DNA of 64,000 nucleotides from Avibacterium gallinarum. Its GTDB lineage: Bacteria; Pseudomonadota; Gammaproteobacteria; Enterobacterales; Pasteurellaceae. The DNA lies in NCBI RefSeq assembly GCF_002921135.1, contig NZ_PQVJ01000014.1, positions 1-64,000 of the forward strand. The letters run 5' to 3'. Below the pieces are notes generated by a model. It saw only the letters and a program-made list of their open reading frames with translations. It had not been told where the DNA came from and ran no database searches. This document shows positions 51,530-61,610 of this stretch, one piece after another. Position 1 is the first letter of the stretch. The number at the start of each line of letters is the position of its first letter. Made by a program: the position numbers and the translations under genes.

Positions 51530-52483
51530 TTAGAACTTCGCTAATAACATCGCTTCTAATTTCTCTTGGTCGATGGCGAATTTGCGGATACCTTCAGCCA
51601 GTTTTTCGATTGCCATTGGATCGCTGTTGTGTTGCCAGTAGAACTCGCTTTCAGTAAGCGGTTGTGGCTTGGCTTTCACTTCGCCAGTGTAATCTAATTT
51701 ACGCACAAGTGCGGTGTTATTTTCTTGTAATTCTTTTAACAACGCTGGGGCGATGGTTAAGCGGTCGCAACCTGCAAGCTCAGTAATTTCGCCTACGTTA
51801 CGGAAACTTGCGCCCATTACCACGGTTTGATAGCCGTGTTGCTTGTAATAGTTATAAATTTTAGTCACTGAAATCACACCCGGATCTTCTGCTGGTGCGT
51901 ATTCTTTTTTGTCGCTGTTCGCTTTGTACCAGTCAAGAATACGGCCCACGAATGGGGAGATTAAATATACACCCGCTTCCGCACAAGCACGTGCTTGTGC
52001 TTCTGAGAATAAAAGGGTTAGGTTACAGTTAATCCCTTCTTTTTCAAGGATTTCTGCTGCGCGGATACCCTGCCAAGTGGAGGCGATTTTAATTAAAATA
52101 CGATCGTTAGATACGCCTGCTTCATTATAAAGTGCGATTAATTTACGTGCTTTTTCAACAGTCGCTTGGGTGTCGTAAGAAAGACGTGCGTCCACTTCGG
52201 TAGAAATGCGTCCTGGAACAATTTTAAGAATTTCTAAACCGATGTTTACCGCTAATTTATCTTCTGCATCAATAAGTTGCTGTGCTTTATCGGCACTTTT
52301 ACTTTTAGCATAAGCAATGGCTTCATCAATTAATGGTGCATATTGAGGCAAAGCAGAGGCGCTTAAAATGAGTGATGGGTTGGTGGTGGCGTCTTGTGGT
52401 TGGTAGGTTTTAATGGCTTCAATATCCCCTGTATCTGCCACAACCACGGTCATTTCGCGTAATGCTTCTAATTGTGTTGTCAT
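51530..52483 (-). CDS. talB: Transaldolase
   Basis: Transfers a dihydroxyacetone unit between sugar phosphates in the non-oxidative pentose phosphate pathway. It has 317 aa, a TIM barrel with the Schiff-base Lys in [13 protein letters not shown] and the N-terminal signature [10 protein letters not shown]. Preceded by AGAGGTAAC. A candidate CRP site lies 150 bp upstream. Confidence 0.98.
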   Translation of the reverse strand: MTTQLEALREMTVVVADTGDIEAIKTYQPQDATTNPSLILSASALPQYAPLIDEAIAYAKSKSADKAQQLIDAEDKLAVNIGLEILKIVPGRISTEVDARLSYDTQATVEKARKLIALYNEAGVSNDRILIKIASTWQGIRAAEILEKEGINCNLTLLFSEAQARACAEAGVYLISPFVGRILDWYKANSDKKEYAPAEDPGVISVTKIYNYYKQHGYQTVVMGASFRNVGEITELAGCDRLTIAPALLKELQENNTALVRKLDYTGEVKAKPQPLTESEFYWQHNSDPMAIEKLAEGIRKFAIDQEKLEAMLLAKF

Positions 52484-52623
52484 AGTTACCTCTCATTTGA
52501 TTGTTAGTTAAGTTCGCATACAATATCACATCTTAGCGATGCACATATAGCTATTTTAGCTTTGGTATTGATAGGTAGATTCTAAATTAAATTTGGCGCG
52601 GTAGAAAACCTTAGAGAAATAAA

Positions 52624-52645
52624 ATCTGTGATCAGGATCACAATA
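52624..52645. promoter_or_regulatory. Candidate CRP site between talB and tag
   Basis: TGTGA-TCAGGA-TCACA at 52627-52642 has perfect CRP half-sites. On the minus strand a TAGAAT box at 52579-52584 predicts a start near 52572, placing the site at about -62, the usual class I activator position for talB. It also overlaps the leader just before tag. Confidence 0.68.
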
Positions 52646-52658
52646 TAAGGAAAACAAA

Positions 52659-53216
52659 ATGAAAACACGTTGTAGTTGGGCGGAAGGTTCGGCGATTTAT
52701 CAAGATTACCACGATAATGAATGGGGTAAACCAGAATATAACAGTTTGAAATTATTCGAGAAAATTTGTTTAGAAGGGCAACAAGCAGGGCTTTCTTGGA
52801 TCACGGTATTAAAAAAGCGGGAAAATTATCGCCAAGCCTTTCATCATTTTGATCCCGTCAAAATTGCTCAAATGAACGAGCAAGATATTGACGCGTTAAT
52901 GCAAGATGCGGGATTAATTCGTCATCGTGCAAAATTAGAAGCTATTGTGAAAAACGCCAAAGCTTATTTAGCGATGGAAAAGTGCGGTGAAAATTTCAGC
53001 GATTTTATTTGGGCGTTTGTGAATCATCAACCACAAATGAATGATGTGCCGGATTTATCTGTTATCCCTGCCAAAACAGACACGTCAAAACAACTGTCGA
53101 AAGCCTTAAAGAAAAAGGGCTTCGTGTTTGTGGGCGAAACCACCTGCTATGCCTTTATGCAATCAATGGGCTTGGTGAATGATCATCTCAACACCTGCTT
53201 TTGTAAGCATAAATAA
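52659..53216 (+). CDS. tag: DNA-3-methyladenine glycosylase I
   Basis: Removes 3-methyladenine from alkylated DNA in base excision repair. It has 185 aa; the zinc site is visible as Cys in KTRCSW, His in YHDNEWG, and His and Cys in NDHLNTCFC. CLEGQQAGLSWITVLKKREN is nearly invariant in the family. AAGGAAAAC site. Its start is 13 bp from the CRP site. Confidence 0.97.
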   Translation: MKTRCSWAEGSAIYQDYHDNEWGKPEYNSLKLFEKICLEGQQAGLSWITVLKKRENYRQAFHHFDPVKIAQMNEQDIDALMQDAGLIRHRAKLEAIVKNAKAYLAMEKCGENFSDFIWAFVNHQPQMNDVPDLSVIPAKTDTSKQLSKALKKKGFVFVGETTCYAFMQSMGLVNDHLNTCFCKHK

Positions 53217-53285
53217 AATGCTTTTTGAGCGGTTTTTCTTTATAATCGGGTTAATTTCTACACCTGAAAACAAAATGGGTTATTA

Positions 53286-55628
53286 ATGAAAAAAAATTAC
53301 TACACTATGCTTTCTTTCTCAATTTTGACCGCACTTTATGGCGTGCCAAGTTGGGCAAGTTTGCAGCAGCAATGTTTAGCTGGCGTACCACAGTTTCAAG
53401 GGGAAGTGGTGCAAGGCGATCCAAACGAATTGCCTGTTTATATTGAAGCCGATCGCGTGGAGTTAAATCAGCCTGTTAATGCACGTTACGAAGGGGACGT
53501 GGATATTCAACAAGGCAATCGCCATTTAAAAACGCAAGTGGCGGAAGTGATTCAAACAGGCGAAGGGCAAAATGTGCAACGCTTTGCCTATGCGAAGAAT
53601 GGTTTTGATTATAAAGATAATCTAATCAATCTGTTAGGTGATTCTGCCAAGGTTAATCTGAATAATAAAGATGCTGATGTAGAAGGCGCAGATTACCAAT
53701 TTGTCGGCCGTCAAGGACGCGGTAAAGCGCAGCAAGTTGAGCTACGCAATGATTATCGCTTATTGAAAAACGCCACCTTTACCTCTTGCTTGCCTGATGA
53801 TAATAGCTGGACGATTGAAGCCTCTGAAATGCGTCAGCATATCCAAGAAGAATATGCAGAAATGTGGCACGCTCGCTTGAAAGTACACGGCGTGCCGATT
53901 TTCTATACCCCTTACTTGCAGCTCCCCATTGGCGACCGCCGCCGTTCAGGCTTATTAATGCCAACCGCGGGGCATTCCAGCCGTGATGGTTATTGGTATA
54001 ACCAGCCGATTTATTGGAATATCGCACCGAATTTTGATATGACCATCACACCAAAATTTATGTCAAAACGTGGTTGGCAATTTAATGGTGAAGCACGCTA
54101 TCTTACGCAACTTGGCGAAGGGTTAATTGCAGGCGAATATTTAGGTCGTGATCGGCTTGATGATTACCAAGGGGATAACCGTTCGCGTCATTTATTCCAC
54201 TGGCGACACAGTTCCAGTTTCTTACAAAATTGGCGTTTAAACGTGGATTACACTAGAGTCAGCGATAAGCGTTATTTCTCAGATTTTGATTCCGCTTACG
54301 GACGCAGCACAGACGGTTATGCTGATCAAAATTTCCGCATCGCGTACTATCAGCCAAACTACAATTTCTCCTTATCGGCGAAGCAATTCCAAGTGTTTGA
54401 TGACGTGGATATTGGGCCTTACCGCGTTTTTCCACAGCTAGATTTTAATTATTATCGTGATGGGCTTGCTAACGGTTTAATGGATTTCCGTTTATTCTCA
54501 CAAATTTCTCGTTTTGAGAATGACAGCGCCTTAATGCCAAAAGCTTGGCGTTATCACATTGAGCCAAGTCTTAATATTCCTCTTGCGAACCGTTACGGCA
54601 GTTTGAATATTGAAACCAAACTTTACGCCACGCACTATAATCAAACCAAAGGGAAACAAAATGCAGAAGAGATTGAACGCTCTGTAACCCGTGTGTTGCC
54701 GCAAATGAAAGTGGATTTTCAAACCTTGCTTGCCAGCAAAGAAACCTTATTTGATGGCTATACGCAAACAATTGAACCGCACATTCAGTATCTTTATCGT
54801 CCTTATAAAGATCAAAGCAATATCGGCTCAAAATTAAATAGCCAATATCTTGGTTTTGGTTATGATTCTGCTTTATTGCAGCAAGATTATTTTTCCTTAT
54901 TCCGTGATCGCCGTTATAGTGGCTTAGACCGCATCGCTTCGGCAAATCAGTTCACCTTAGGGGGAACCACGCGTTTTTACGATCAAGAAGGAAACGAACG
55001 TTTTAACCTTTCTTTAGGGCAAATTTATTATCTCAACGATTCGCGCACTGATAATAATCCAAGCAATAGCAGTGATCGCTCCACCTCATCTTGGTCATTG
55101 GAAAGCAACTGGCGCATTAGTCCAAAATGGAATTGGCGTGGTAGCTATCAATACGATACCAGCTTACACCAAACCTCCCTTGCCAATACCGTGTTGGAAT
55201 ATAGCCCAAGTGGCAATAATCTGATTCAGCTAAGTTATCGCTATGCAAGTCAGGAATATATTGACCAAAATCTCACCGGCGCAAATGCGTACAATCAAGA
55301 TATTAAACAGCTTGGTTTAGTGGCAGCGTGGGAAATTGCCGACAGATGGGCCGTGGTTGGGCATTACTACCAAGATCTGGCCTTGAAAAAACCTGTTGAG
55401 CAATATCTCGGCGTAAAATATAACACTTGCTGCTGGTCAGTCGGTGTTGGTGCTCGCCGTTATGTAACCAGTAAAGATGGGCAAAAAGCAAACGAAGTGG
55501 TTTACGACAATAACTTTAGCATCAACTTTGAGTTGCGAGGTTTAGGCACAACAGATCACCGCAGCGGCATTGAAAAAATGCTAAAAGCAGGGAAATTGCC
55601 TTATATTCAATCATTTAGCTTATATTAA
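53286..55628 (+). CDS. lptD: LPS-assembly protein LptD
   Basis: Outer-membrane translocon that inserts lipopolysaccharide into the outer leaflet with LptE. It has 780 aa: signal peptide (about residues 1-24), an N-terminal beta-jellyroll with LPVYIEADRVELN, and a large beta-barrel from about residue 230. Conserved cysteines near both ends (CLAG, CCWSVG) are the expected disulfide partners. An uptake signal lies in-frame in the signal-peptide code (53328-53336). No clear terminator follows; decayed IS sequence begins about 25 bp later. Confidence 0.96.
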   Translation: MKKNYYTMLSFSILTALYGVPSWASLQQQCLAGVPQFQGEVVQGDPNELPVYIEADRVELNQPVNARYEGDVDIQQGNRHLKTQVAEVIQTGEGQNVQRFAYAKNGFDYKDNLINLLGDSAKVNLNNKDADVEGADYQFVGRQGRGKAQQVELRNDYRLLKNATFTSCLPDDNSWTIEASEMRQHIQEEYAEMWHARLKVHGVPIFYTPYLQLPIGDRRRSGLLMPTAGHSSRDGYWYNQPIYWNIAPNFDMTITPKFMSKRGWQFNGEARYLTQLGEGLIAGEYLGRDRLDDYQGDNRSRHLFHWRHSSSFLQNWRLNVDYTRVSDKRYFSDFDSAYGRSTDGYADQNFRIAYYQPNYNFSLSAKQFQVFDDVDIGPYRVFPQLDFNYYRDGLANGLMDFRLFSQISRFENDSALMPKAWRYHIEPSLNIPLANRYGSLNIETKLYATHYNQTKGKQNAEEIERSVTRVLPQMKVDFQTLLASKETLFDGYTQTIEPHIQYLYRPYKDQSNIGSKLNSQYLGFGYDSALLQQDYFSLFRDRRYSGLDRIASANQFTLGGTTRFYDQEGNERFNLSLGQIYYLNDSRTDNNPSNSSDRSTSSWSLESNWRISPKWNWRGSYQYDTSLHQTSLANTVLEYSPSGNNLIQLSYRYASQEYIDQNLTGANAYNQDIKQLGLVAAWEIADRWAVVGHYYQDLALKKPVEQYLGVKYNTCCWSVGVGARRYVTSKDGQKANEVVYDNNFSINFELRGLGTTDHRSGIEKMLKAGKLPYIQSFSLY

Positions 55629-55649
55629 AAAGAAGTATAAGAAAGTAAG

Positions 55650-56060
55650 AAGTAGACCGCTTTATCTGCCTCTAAAAAAGCTGGATGAAATAAGCAACCT
55701 ATTAAGGGGCAGATTTTCTATGACTAAATGCACATAATAACTTTAAACAAGTGGTTATGTAGCAAGGAAAAATGTCATGAAATAATGGTTGTAGAGCCTT
55801 TACTAAGCAGTAAATAGCTTATTATCCAAAATGGAGATAGCAATGAGACCTAAGTACATAAAAAATGATGTTTTACAGAGAAAATTGCCAAGATCTATCA
55901 GGGAATGGCAGTAATTCTTGATTTTTCTTTGTATTTAGAATGCTTGAAGAAACTCAAAATATAACGAAGTGATGGTAAACTCATGTTTATTACGATGACT
56001 TGGAGAGAGTCACTTATAAAGAAGGCTAATAAAAAAGCACTGAATCAATTTATTGGCCCC
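55650..56060 (+). mobile_element. Decayed IS3-family element, fragment 1
   Basis: A left-end sequence (near 55670) is followed at 55709-55729 by GCAGATTTTCTATGACTAAAT, matching the orfA start of the second fragment at 20 of 21 bases, then stops in all of the expected frame. Around 55864-55914 a stretch reading NDVLQRKLPRSIREW resembles an OrfB region and is tentative. No intact ORF is left. Confidence 0.6.
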
Positions 56061-56103
56061 AAAGTTCGGCTAAACAACCAACTGATTAAGCTGCAGATTT
56101 TTT

Positions 56104-56504
56104 ATGACTAAATATACTCAAGGTTTCAAACAACAAGTGTTCGACTTTTATTTTAAAAATGGAAAAATCGTTCGCTTATTCACCGATATTTTCAGCTTAC
56201 CAAAAATACGTTAAATCGTTAGATTGTAAAATTTAATCTTAATAGAATCAATGGATTAGCTATGTTAGGTAAAAAGCAATGTTATTCTGTTGAGTTTAAA
56301 TTAAAGGTAATTCAAGCTATCAAAAAAGGACAGTATTTTGCCAAAGCAACGTGCTTTCACTTTGATATCTCCAATTCAGGGATAAGTAGCCAATGCTTGC
56401 AAACCTTCGAAAAACAAAGTATAGATGTTTTATTGCCCAAACCTAAAGGTTGGCCGATTATGAAACTAACTTATCCTAATATGGTTATTGTCGAATTGCC
56501 TTAG
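56104..56504 (+). pseudogene. Degenerate IS3-family orfA
   Basis: The start reads MTKYTQGFKQQVFDFYFKNG, then stops. From 56262 the frame resumes as MLGKKQCYSVEFKLKVIQAI and continues through a second helix-turn-helix to PKPKG. Intact IS150-type OrfA proteins have both helix-turn-helix domains in one frame, so this is a decayed transposase subunit, not a regulator. Confidence 0.78.
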
Positions 56505-56511
56505 AGTAAGA

Positions 56512-56594
56512 AAATATTACTACAATAATGAACGTATTCAAGTGAAGCTAAAAGGACTAAGCCAGTGGAATACGGAACCCAGTCCTTGAATTAA
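56512..56594 (+). pseudogene. C-terminal remnant of IS3-family orfB
   Basis: Reads KYYYNNERIQVKLKGLS, the typical OrfB C terminus; after a one-base deletion the rest (PVEYGTQSLN, stop) is in the next frame. The DDE catalytic domain is deleted. Confidence 0.8.
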
Positions 56595-56656
56595 AATGTA
56601 GTCTAACTTTTTGGGCGCAGAGCAAATCAATCAGTGCTTCTTTATGTCATTTTACT

Positions 56657-57505
56657 TTAGAACGTTACCGCACTTTTAAGTTTTTTCAATGCGTTAGTTT
56701 CAAGTTGACGAACACGCTCAGCGGAAATATTGTATTTCGCCGCTAAATCTTGCAAGGTGGCTTTGTTTTCATCTAACCAACGTGCTTTGATAATGTCTTG
56801 GCTACGTTCGTCCAAACCTTCAAGCGCGGTGGCAACTTGATCTGCCGCTTGGGTTTCATAATTTTCATTTTCAAGTTCTGCGGCAAAGTTTGAGCTTTTA
56901 TCTTCAAGGTAAAGCGCTGGTGCAAAGCTTTCATCATCATCTTCATTAGAAAGATCAAAGCCAACATCTGCTCCAGTCATACGGCTTTCCATTTCAATCA
57001 CATCTTGTTTGGATACGCCAAGCTCTTCTGCGACCATATCCACTTCATTATCATTGAACCAACCTAAGCGCTGTTTAGTTTTGCGTAGGTTAAAGAACAA
57101 TTTACGTTGTGCTTTCGTGGTTGCCACTTTCACGATACGCCAGTTGCGTAATACATACTCGTGGATTTCCGCTTTGATCCAATGCACAGCAAAAGAAACA
57201 AGGCGCACGCCCACTTCAGGGTTAAAACGTTTTACGGCTTTCATTAAGCCAATGTTACCTTCTTGAATTAAATCTGCTTGTGGCAATCCATAACCAGAAT
57301 AGCCACGCGCAACGTGGATCACAAAGCGAAGATGAGACAAAATCAATTTTTTTGCCGCCTCAAGATCTTCTTTATAATACAAACGTTCCGCTAATTCCTT
57401 TTCTTCCTCTGCGCTTAGCATAGGATATTCGTTCGCAGCACGGATATAACCTTCTAAGCTGCCTTGAGGAACTAACATTAGGGTTTGTGTATCTTTGTTC
57501 ATCAT
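56657..57505 (-). CDS. rpoH: RNA polymerase sigma factor RpoH (sigma-32)
   Basis: Directs transcription of heat-shock genes. It has 282 aa: region 2 with [13 protein letters not shown] (about residues 79-91), the RpoH-specific box QRKLFFNLR at 133-141 that distinguishes it from other sigma-70 proteins, and a region 4 helix-turn-helix near the end ([18 protein letters not shown]). Two ATG codons in a row mark the start. Order rpoH-murB-narQ resembles H. influenzae. Confidence 0.98.
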   Translation of the reverse strand: MMNKDTQTLMLVPQGSLEGYIRAANEYPMLSAEEEKELAERLYYKEDLEAAKKLILSHLRFVIHVARGYSGYGLPQADLIQEGNIGLMKAVKRFNPEVGVRLVSFAVHWIKAEIHEYVLRNWRIVKVATTKAQRKLFFNLRKTKQRLGWFNDNEVDMVAEELGVSKQDVIEMESRMTGADVGFDLSNEDDDESFAPALYLEDKSSNFAAELENENYETQAADQVATALEGLDERSQDIIKARWLDENKATLQDLAAKYNISAERVRQLETNALKKLKSAVTF

Positions 57506-57712
57506 ATTCCTTCTTATTTTACGCCCAACTCTAGGGCTATTTATAACATAATCTATAATAAGGTCAATCGATTATAACGATTAATCTATCCTTTTCTTGT
57601 AGGTTTAGACTATGGACTTTTAAGAAAGTTCGTTACTGTTGATAAATTTTTTACTAAATAAAATAAATCTTCAAAAAATCTCGCTCAGCCCCTGTTCTAC
57701 AAGACTTAACGC

Positions 57713-58027
57713 TTATTTTTCTTCTGGCACTAAGCGATAGTCCTTGCCCTGTTCAATCACGTCAAATAACAAATCAATATTCGGGTGCTTGCCGGGGAAT
57801 TGTTTCGCATCTTGCGTGTGTTCGGCAAAAAGTTGCAAGCCTTTTTCTGCGCAAGTGCGGTCTAATTTTCCGTTAAATTCTTGTGCAAGGGCGTTGTACA
57901 CGCGTAATGAGCCAAGTTTGCCTGCAATGGCAGGAATGTGATGAATTTGCGTTTCACCGTCAAATACGCTTAAGCCTGCAAGGTGATCGATAGTTGGTAA
58001 GGTTTCTAAAATTGTTTTGAAATCCAT
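57713..58027 (-). CDS. Small conserved protein, possibly DUF2322
   Basis: A 104-aa cytoplasmic protein beginning MDFKTILETLPTIDHLAGL, with no cysteine pair or membrane segment of note. I believe it belongs to DUF2322, but this is from memory of a Pasteurellaceae/Neisseriaceae family. ATG 58027 has an AAGGAAGC site; a longer in-frame extension overlaps murB and is unlikely. It lies between murB and rpoH. Confidence 0.75.
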   Translation of the reverse strand: MDFKTILETLPTIDHLAGLSVFDGETQIHHIPAIAGKLGSLRVYNALAQEFNGKLDRTCAEKGLQLFAEHTQDAKQFPGKHPNIDLLFDVIEQGKDYRLVPEEK

Positions 58028-58058
58028 TTTGCTTCCTTTGTTTAAGTGAGAATAATGA

Positions 58059-59093
58059 TTAATGTTGTGATGAAATAAATTGTTCGCTGTCAATTTCGCC
58101 TTTCGCACCGATAAAACGCACTTCTGGCTGTAAATACACAGCAAATTTTTCTGCCACCTTTTGGCGAATATGATGGGCAAGATTCGCTACATCTTTACCG
58201 CTCGCGTTTGCTTTATTCACTAATACTAAGGCTTGGTTTTGATGCACCGCCGCACCACCAAGTTTATGGCCTTTTAAGCCACATTGATCAATTAACCAAC
58301 CTGCGGCGAGTTTCACAGTGCCATCTGGCTGCGGATAGCTCGGCATTTCTGGATATTGGCTTTTTAATTGTTCAAAAAGTGCGGTGGAAATCACAGGATT
58401 TTTAAAAAAGCTCCCCGCGTTGCCCAATTCTTGTGGATTTGGCAATTTTGCGCTGCGCACTGCACAAACTTCAGCGAAAATTTCCTCCGCTGTTACCGTG
58501 GCAGGATCAAAACGTGAAAGCGTGCCATAACTTAGCACAGGCTGCCAATCTTTGGCGAGCTTTAATCCCACGGCGACAATCATATAACCGTCTTTATATT
58601 GATGTTTAAACAGGCTTTCACGGTAGCCAAATTGACATTCCGCCTTGCTTAAACGAAAAATCTCCCCAGTATTCAGATTCAGCGCGTCCACATAATCGCA
58701 TACATCTTTAAATTCTACGCCATAAGCCCCGATATTTTGGATTGGCGCCGATCCCACACAGCCGGGGATTAAGGCTAGGTTTTCCAAGCCATAAATGCCT
58801 TGTTTTAAGCTCCATTGCACTAGTTCGTGCCAATTTTCGCCGCCTTGAACGTGAAGATAATGAAAGTTGTCATCTTGACGATGTTCGATACCTTTGAGCG
58901 CATTTACCAGCACGATCCCGTCAAAATCTTCCACAAACAATACATTACTGCCTTGCCCGAGAAAAAGCACAGGGAGCTGCTGTTGTTGAGCTTGCTGCCA
59001 AAGGGGCAGAATTTGTTCAAGTGCGGTGATTTTTTCCACCATTTTTGCTTGTGCATTGGTTCCAAATGTATGAAATGGTTGAAGATTTTCCAT
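58059..59093 (-). CDS. murB: UDP-N-acetylenolpyruvoylglucosamine reductase
   Basis: FAD-dependent, NADPH-using second step of UDP-MurNAc synthesis for peptidoglycan. It has 344 aa (type I MurB). FAD-binding [19 protein letters not shown], the [19 protein letters not shown] motif, the catalytic [10 protein letters not shown] (Ser) and C-terminal LQPEVRFIG are all present. It lies 15 bp after narQ on the same strand. Confidence 0.98.
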   Translation of the reverse strand: MENLQPFHTFGTNAQAKMVEKITALEQILPLWQQAQQQQLPVLFLGQGSNVLFVEDFDGIVLVNALKGIEHRQDDNFHYLHVQGGENWHELVQWSLKQGIYGLENLALIPGCVGSAPIQNIGAYGVEFKDVCDYVDALNLNTGEIFRLSKAECQFGYRESLFKHQYKDGYMIVAVGLKLAKDWQPVLSYGTLSRFDPATVTAEEIFAEVCAVRSAKLPNPQELGNAGSFFKNPVISTALFEQLKSQYPEMPSYPQPDGTVKLAAGWLIDQCGLKGHKLGGAAVHQNQALVLVNKANASGKDVANLAHHIRQKVAEKFAVYLQPEVRFIGAKGEIDSEQFISSQH

Positions 59094-59108
59094 TGTGTTC
59101 CTTAATCT

Positions 59109-60836
59109 CTATAATTTATTCGGCAGCGTGATTTTCACTTCTGTGCCACCTTCAGGACGATTATTGATGCGTAGTATAGCATTGAGTTGGGCGCTGCGTT
59201 CATTCATTATATTCAAACCGTAATGCCCTGCAGGTTCATCAAGGCTTGGAATGCCCACGCCGTTATCGCGCACTAACAGCTCATATTCACCGTCATCATT
59301 GGTGTGTGCAATTACTTCAATTTCCGTGCCTTGGGAATGTTTAATCGCGTTTAACGCCGCTTCACGCACAATTTGTAAGGCGTGTACTAGCTGTTGCGCA
59401 TTGAAAGTGTGGGACGGCAAACTGCATTCCACGCGCATTTTCATTTCTGTTTGATTGCGTAAAGAATCGATCACTTGTTCAAGAGCGAGTTGTAAATTGG
59501 CTTCTTGCACTGTTAAGCGGAAAGTGGCGAGCAGTTCACGTAGTTGAACATAGCCGTCATTCAAGGCCTGCTCGAAATCTTTAATAATCGTTAGGCTTTT
59601 TTCCTTATTTTGCTCGCCTTCTTTATTCAAATTGTGCTTCAACAAAGTGAGCTGAATTTGCAGATAGGCCAGCACTTGTGCTAAAGAATCGTGTAATTCT
59701 CGCGCAATAATTGACCGCTCTTCCATTAATAATAGCTGTTGTTGCTGGCGTTGTGTATGGTGGAAATAAAGCGAACGGCTCAACATTTGCGACACGTTGT
59801 GCATTGTGCGCAAATCTGGGCAAGGTAAGCCTGCTTGCCAATATAGCGTGCCAAGTTTATCTCCCTCCACGCAAAGATCGGTTTTTTGTAGAGAGAAGTT
59901 CGCATCATTTTCGCCTAAATAAATATGCCAATGCTCCGCGCCGTAAACGCTCAATTCAATATAGCGTAAATGCTCATTCACTTTAATTTGGTTTAGCACC
60001 TGCTTTAGCACCGTAGGATCAATATTATTGGTGGTAACTAACTGAGAACACTGATAAAGCATTGATAAAGAGCGGTTGGCTTGGCTGAGTTTTTGCGTTT
60101 TTTCATTCACTTTTTCTTCCAGCCCAGCATAGAGCTTTTGTAAATCACTGGCCATTTGGGTAAACACGGAAGAAAGCCGCCCGATTTCGTCATCGTTATT
60201 CACATCAAGGGGAATATGATTAAACTGTCCAATTTGTACCTGTGTACTTGCTAAGGCTAATTTTTCCAGTGGGCGAACCATTTGCTTTTTGGTAAACCAC
60301 ACCACATAAGACACCATAGCAACGATCGATAACATTGTGAAAAGAATAAATAACACCGCAAAATCGTGCTTTTTCTCTGCAAACTCTTGCAAGTTATAGA
60401 CAAATTGATCGACTTGCTCAACATAATTTTTCACTTCTTTTTGATAGGCTTGATAATCTAATTGTTTGGCATAAACTTCCATTGTTTCCCAACGTGCAAC
60501 CAAGTTTTTATAAGCCTGTTTTACATCAGAAGGCACGAAAAATTGCTGGTTAATATCCGCTAAGGTGCTGGAATATAAGGTCGCGCGGTATTGTTGTAAA
60601 TTTTCTGCTACCAACTGCGGTTCGTGTTCAATTTCATATAAAATGCGATAACTTTGCATTCGCAATGAACCCGATACGTTGATTAATTCCGCATCAGATT
60701 TGTTACTTTGCATCACAATCAAACTGAGCAAACTGATAAATGCAGCAAAGATGATAATGAGCAATAAATAATTGGCGATTTTTGTCGCCACCGAATGTTT
60801 TTTATTTTTCACAATGTTCACGCTTGGCAATGGCAA
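59109..60836 (-). CDS. narQ: Nitrate/nitrite sensor histidine kinase NarQ
   Basis: Membrane sensor kinase of about 567-575 aa that phosphorylates NarP/NarL when nitrate or nitrite binds. Two transmembrane helices (about residues 19-42 and 160-180) flank a periplasmic domain with the ligand P-box, including the Arg in SGSLRMQSYRI. A HAMP domain and a GAF-like part follow, then HisKA_3 with phospho-acceptor His in ARELHDSLAQ and an ATPase domain with DNGVGI. The start is uncertain: TTG 60836 or a GTG at 60812. Divergent from napF. Confidence 0.94.
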   Translation of the reverse strand: MPLPSVNIVKNKKHSVATKIANYLLLIIIFAAFISLLSLIVMQSNKSDAELINVSGSLRMQSYRILYEIEHEPQLVAENLQQYRATLYSSTLADINQQFFVPSDVKQAYKNLVARWETMEVYAKQLDYQAYQKEVKNYVEQVDQFVYNLQEFAEKKHDFAVLFILFTMLSIVAMVSYVVWFTKKQMVRPLEKLALASTQVQIGQFNHIPLDVNNDDEIGRLSSVFTQMASDLQKLYAGLEEKVNEKTQKLSQANRSLSMLYQCSQLVTTNNIDPTVLKQVLNQIKVNEHLRYIELSVYGAEHWHIYLGENDANFSLQKTDLCVEGDKLGTLYWQAGLPCPDLRTMHNVSQMLSRSLYFHHTQRQQQQLLLMEERSIIARELHDSLAQVLAYLQIQLTLLKHNLNKEGEQNKEKSLTIIKDFEQALNDGYVQLRELLATFRLTVQEANLQLALEQVIDSLRNQTEMKMRVECSLPSHTFNAQQLVHALQIVREAALNAIKHSQGTEIEVIAHTNDDGEYELLVRDNGVGIPSLDEPAGHYGLNIMNERSAQLNAILRINNRPEGGTEVKITLPNKL

Positions 60837-60964
60837 TCAGAATTAAGGGCTATTCTAGCAAAAAATCCCATTGCTGTTTTAGCTCTCGAACAGGAAATTT
60901 TCACAAAAATTTCCCCGCACTTTATTTTGTATCTAATGAATAAAATTAATGCGCGGTGATAATT

Positions 60965-60978
60965 TTGATCTAACGCAA
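60965..60978. promoter_or_regulatory. Candidate FNR site upstream of napF
   Basis: TTGAT-CTAA-CGCAA matches one half of the FNR consensus TTGAT-N4-ATCAA exactly and the other half at 3 of 5. A TAAATA box at 60999-61004 would place it near -40. Suggests anaerobic control of nap. Confidence 0.4.
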
Positions 60979-61083
60979 CAAAAGCGTGCTTTTCTGCCTA
61001 AATACTCAATTCAGGTTATTAAAAACCTTGCTTTACCTTTAGACAATAGCGAACCTAGTAAAAAACCATTTTGGATCGTGAAA

Positions 61084-61608
61084 ATGTCAGAAACCGCATT
61101 ACCTAGACGCCGTTTTTTGCGTGGAGAGTTTCTGCATTCATTACAAAGCGAAACGGTAAAAGTACAAGGCTTTCAGGGCGTGCGTCCACCTTGGGCGGTA
61201 AGTGAAGCGCTGTTTATTCAACACTGCACCGCTTGTGGCGATTGTGTCAAAGCCTGCGAAACGCAGATTTTAGTGCAAGGGCAAGGCGGATTTCCTGAAG
61301 TGCAGTTTGATAAAGGTGAATGTACCTTTTGTCAAAAATGCGTGGACGTGTGCCAGCAGCCTGTTTTTCGCCCAGTCAGCGAAATAGCTTGGCGGCATAA
61401 AATTGACATTACCAATGAATGCTTAACGCAAAAACAGGTGGAATGTCGTGCCTGCCAAGACAGTTGTGAAATGCGTGCGATTCGTTTTGTGCCGCAGCTT
61501 GGTAAGGTGGCGCAACCAAGCCTGAACTTGGCGGATTGTAATGGTTGCGGTGCGTGCATTAGTGCCTGCCCAGTTTCTGCGATTAAACTTGATTATCCAC
61601 AGGAATAA
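61084..61608 (+). CDS. napF: Ferredoxin-type protein NapF
   Basis: Cytoplasmic iron-sulfur protein thought to help mature NapA before export. It has 174 aa with four cysteine clusters: CTACGDCVKAC, CTFCQKCVDVC, CRACQDSC (atypical third) and CNGCGACISACP. I chose ATG 61084 (MSETALPRRRFL) since the upstream frame has no homology and contains the promoter. First gene of napFDA. Confidence 0.95.
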   Translation: MSETALPRRRFLRGEFLHSLQSETVKVQGFQGVRPPWAVSEALFIQHCTACGDCVKACETQILVQGQGGFPEVQFDKGECTFCQKCVDVCQQPVFRPVSEIAWRHKIDITNECLTQKQVECRACQDSCEMRAIRFVPQLGKVAQPSLNLADCNGCGACISACPVSAIKLDYPQE

Positions 61609-61610
61609 CT

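Larger units (their letters stand above)
56060..56625 (+). mobile_element. Decayed IS3-family (IS150-like) element, fragment 2
   Basis: A left-end sequence near 56062, a degenerate orfA, a large deletion, the last codons of orfB and a right-end terminal repeat (TCTAACTTTTTGGGCGCAGA) make an element shrunk to about 565 bp. The right-end repeat, inverted, matches the left ends of the other remnants in this window imperfectly. It lies between lptD and rpoH. Confidence 0.75.

Noticed and set aside
56262-56504. Intact-looking 80-aa helix-turn-helix ORF
   Set aside because: It matches the second half of an IS3 OrfA, begins in mid-protein and is flanked by other pieces of the same element, so it is a pseudogene fragment, not a regulator.
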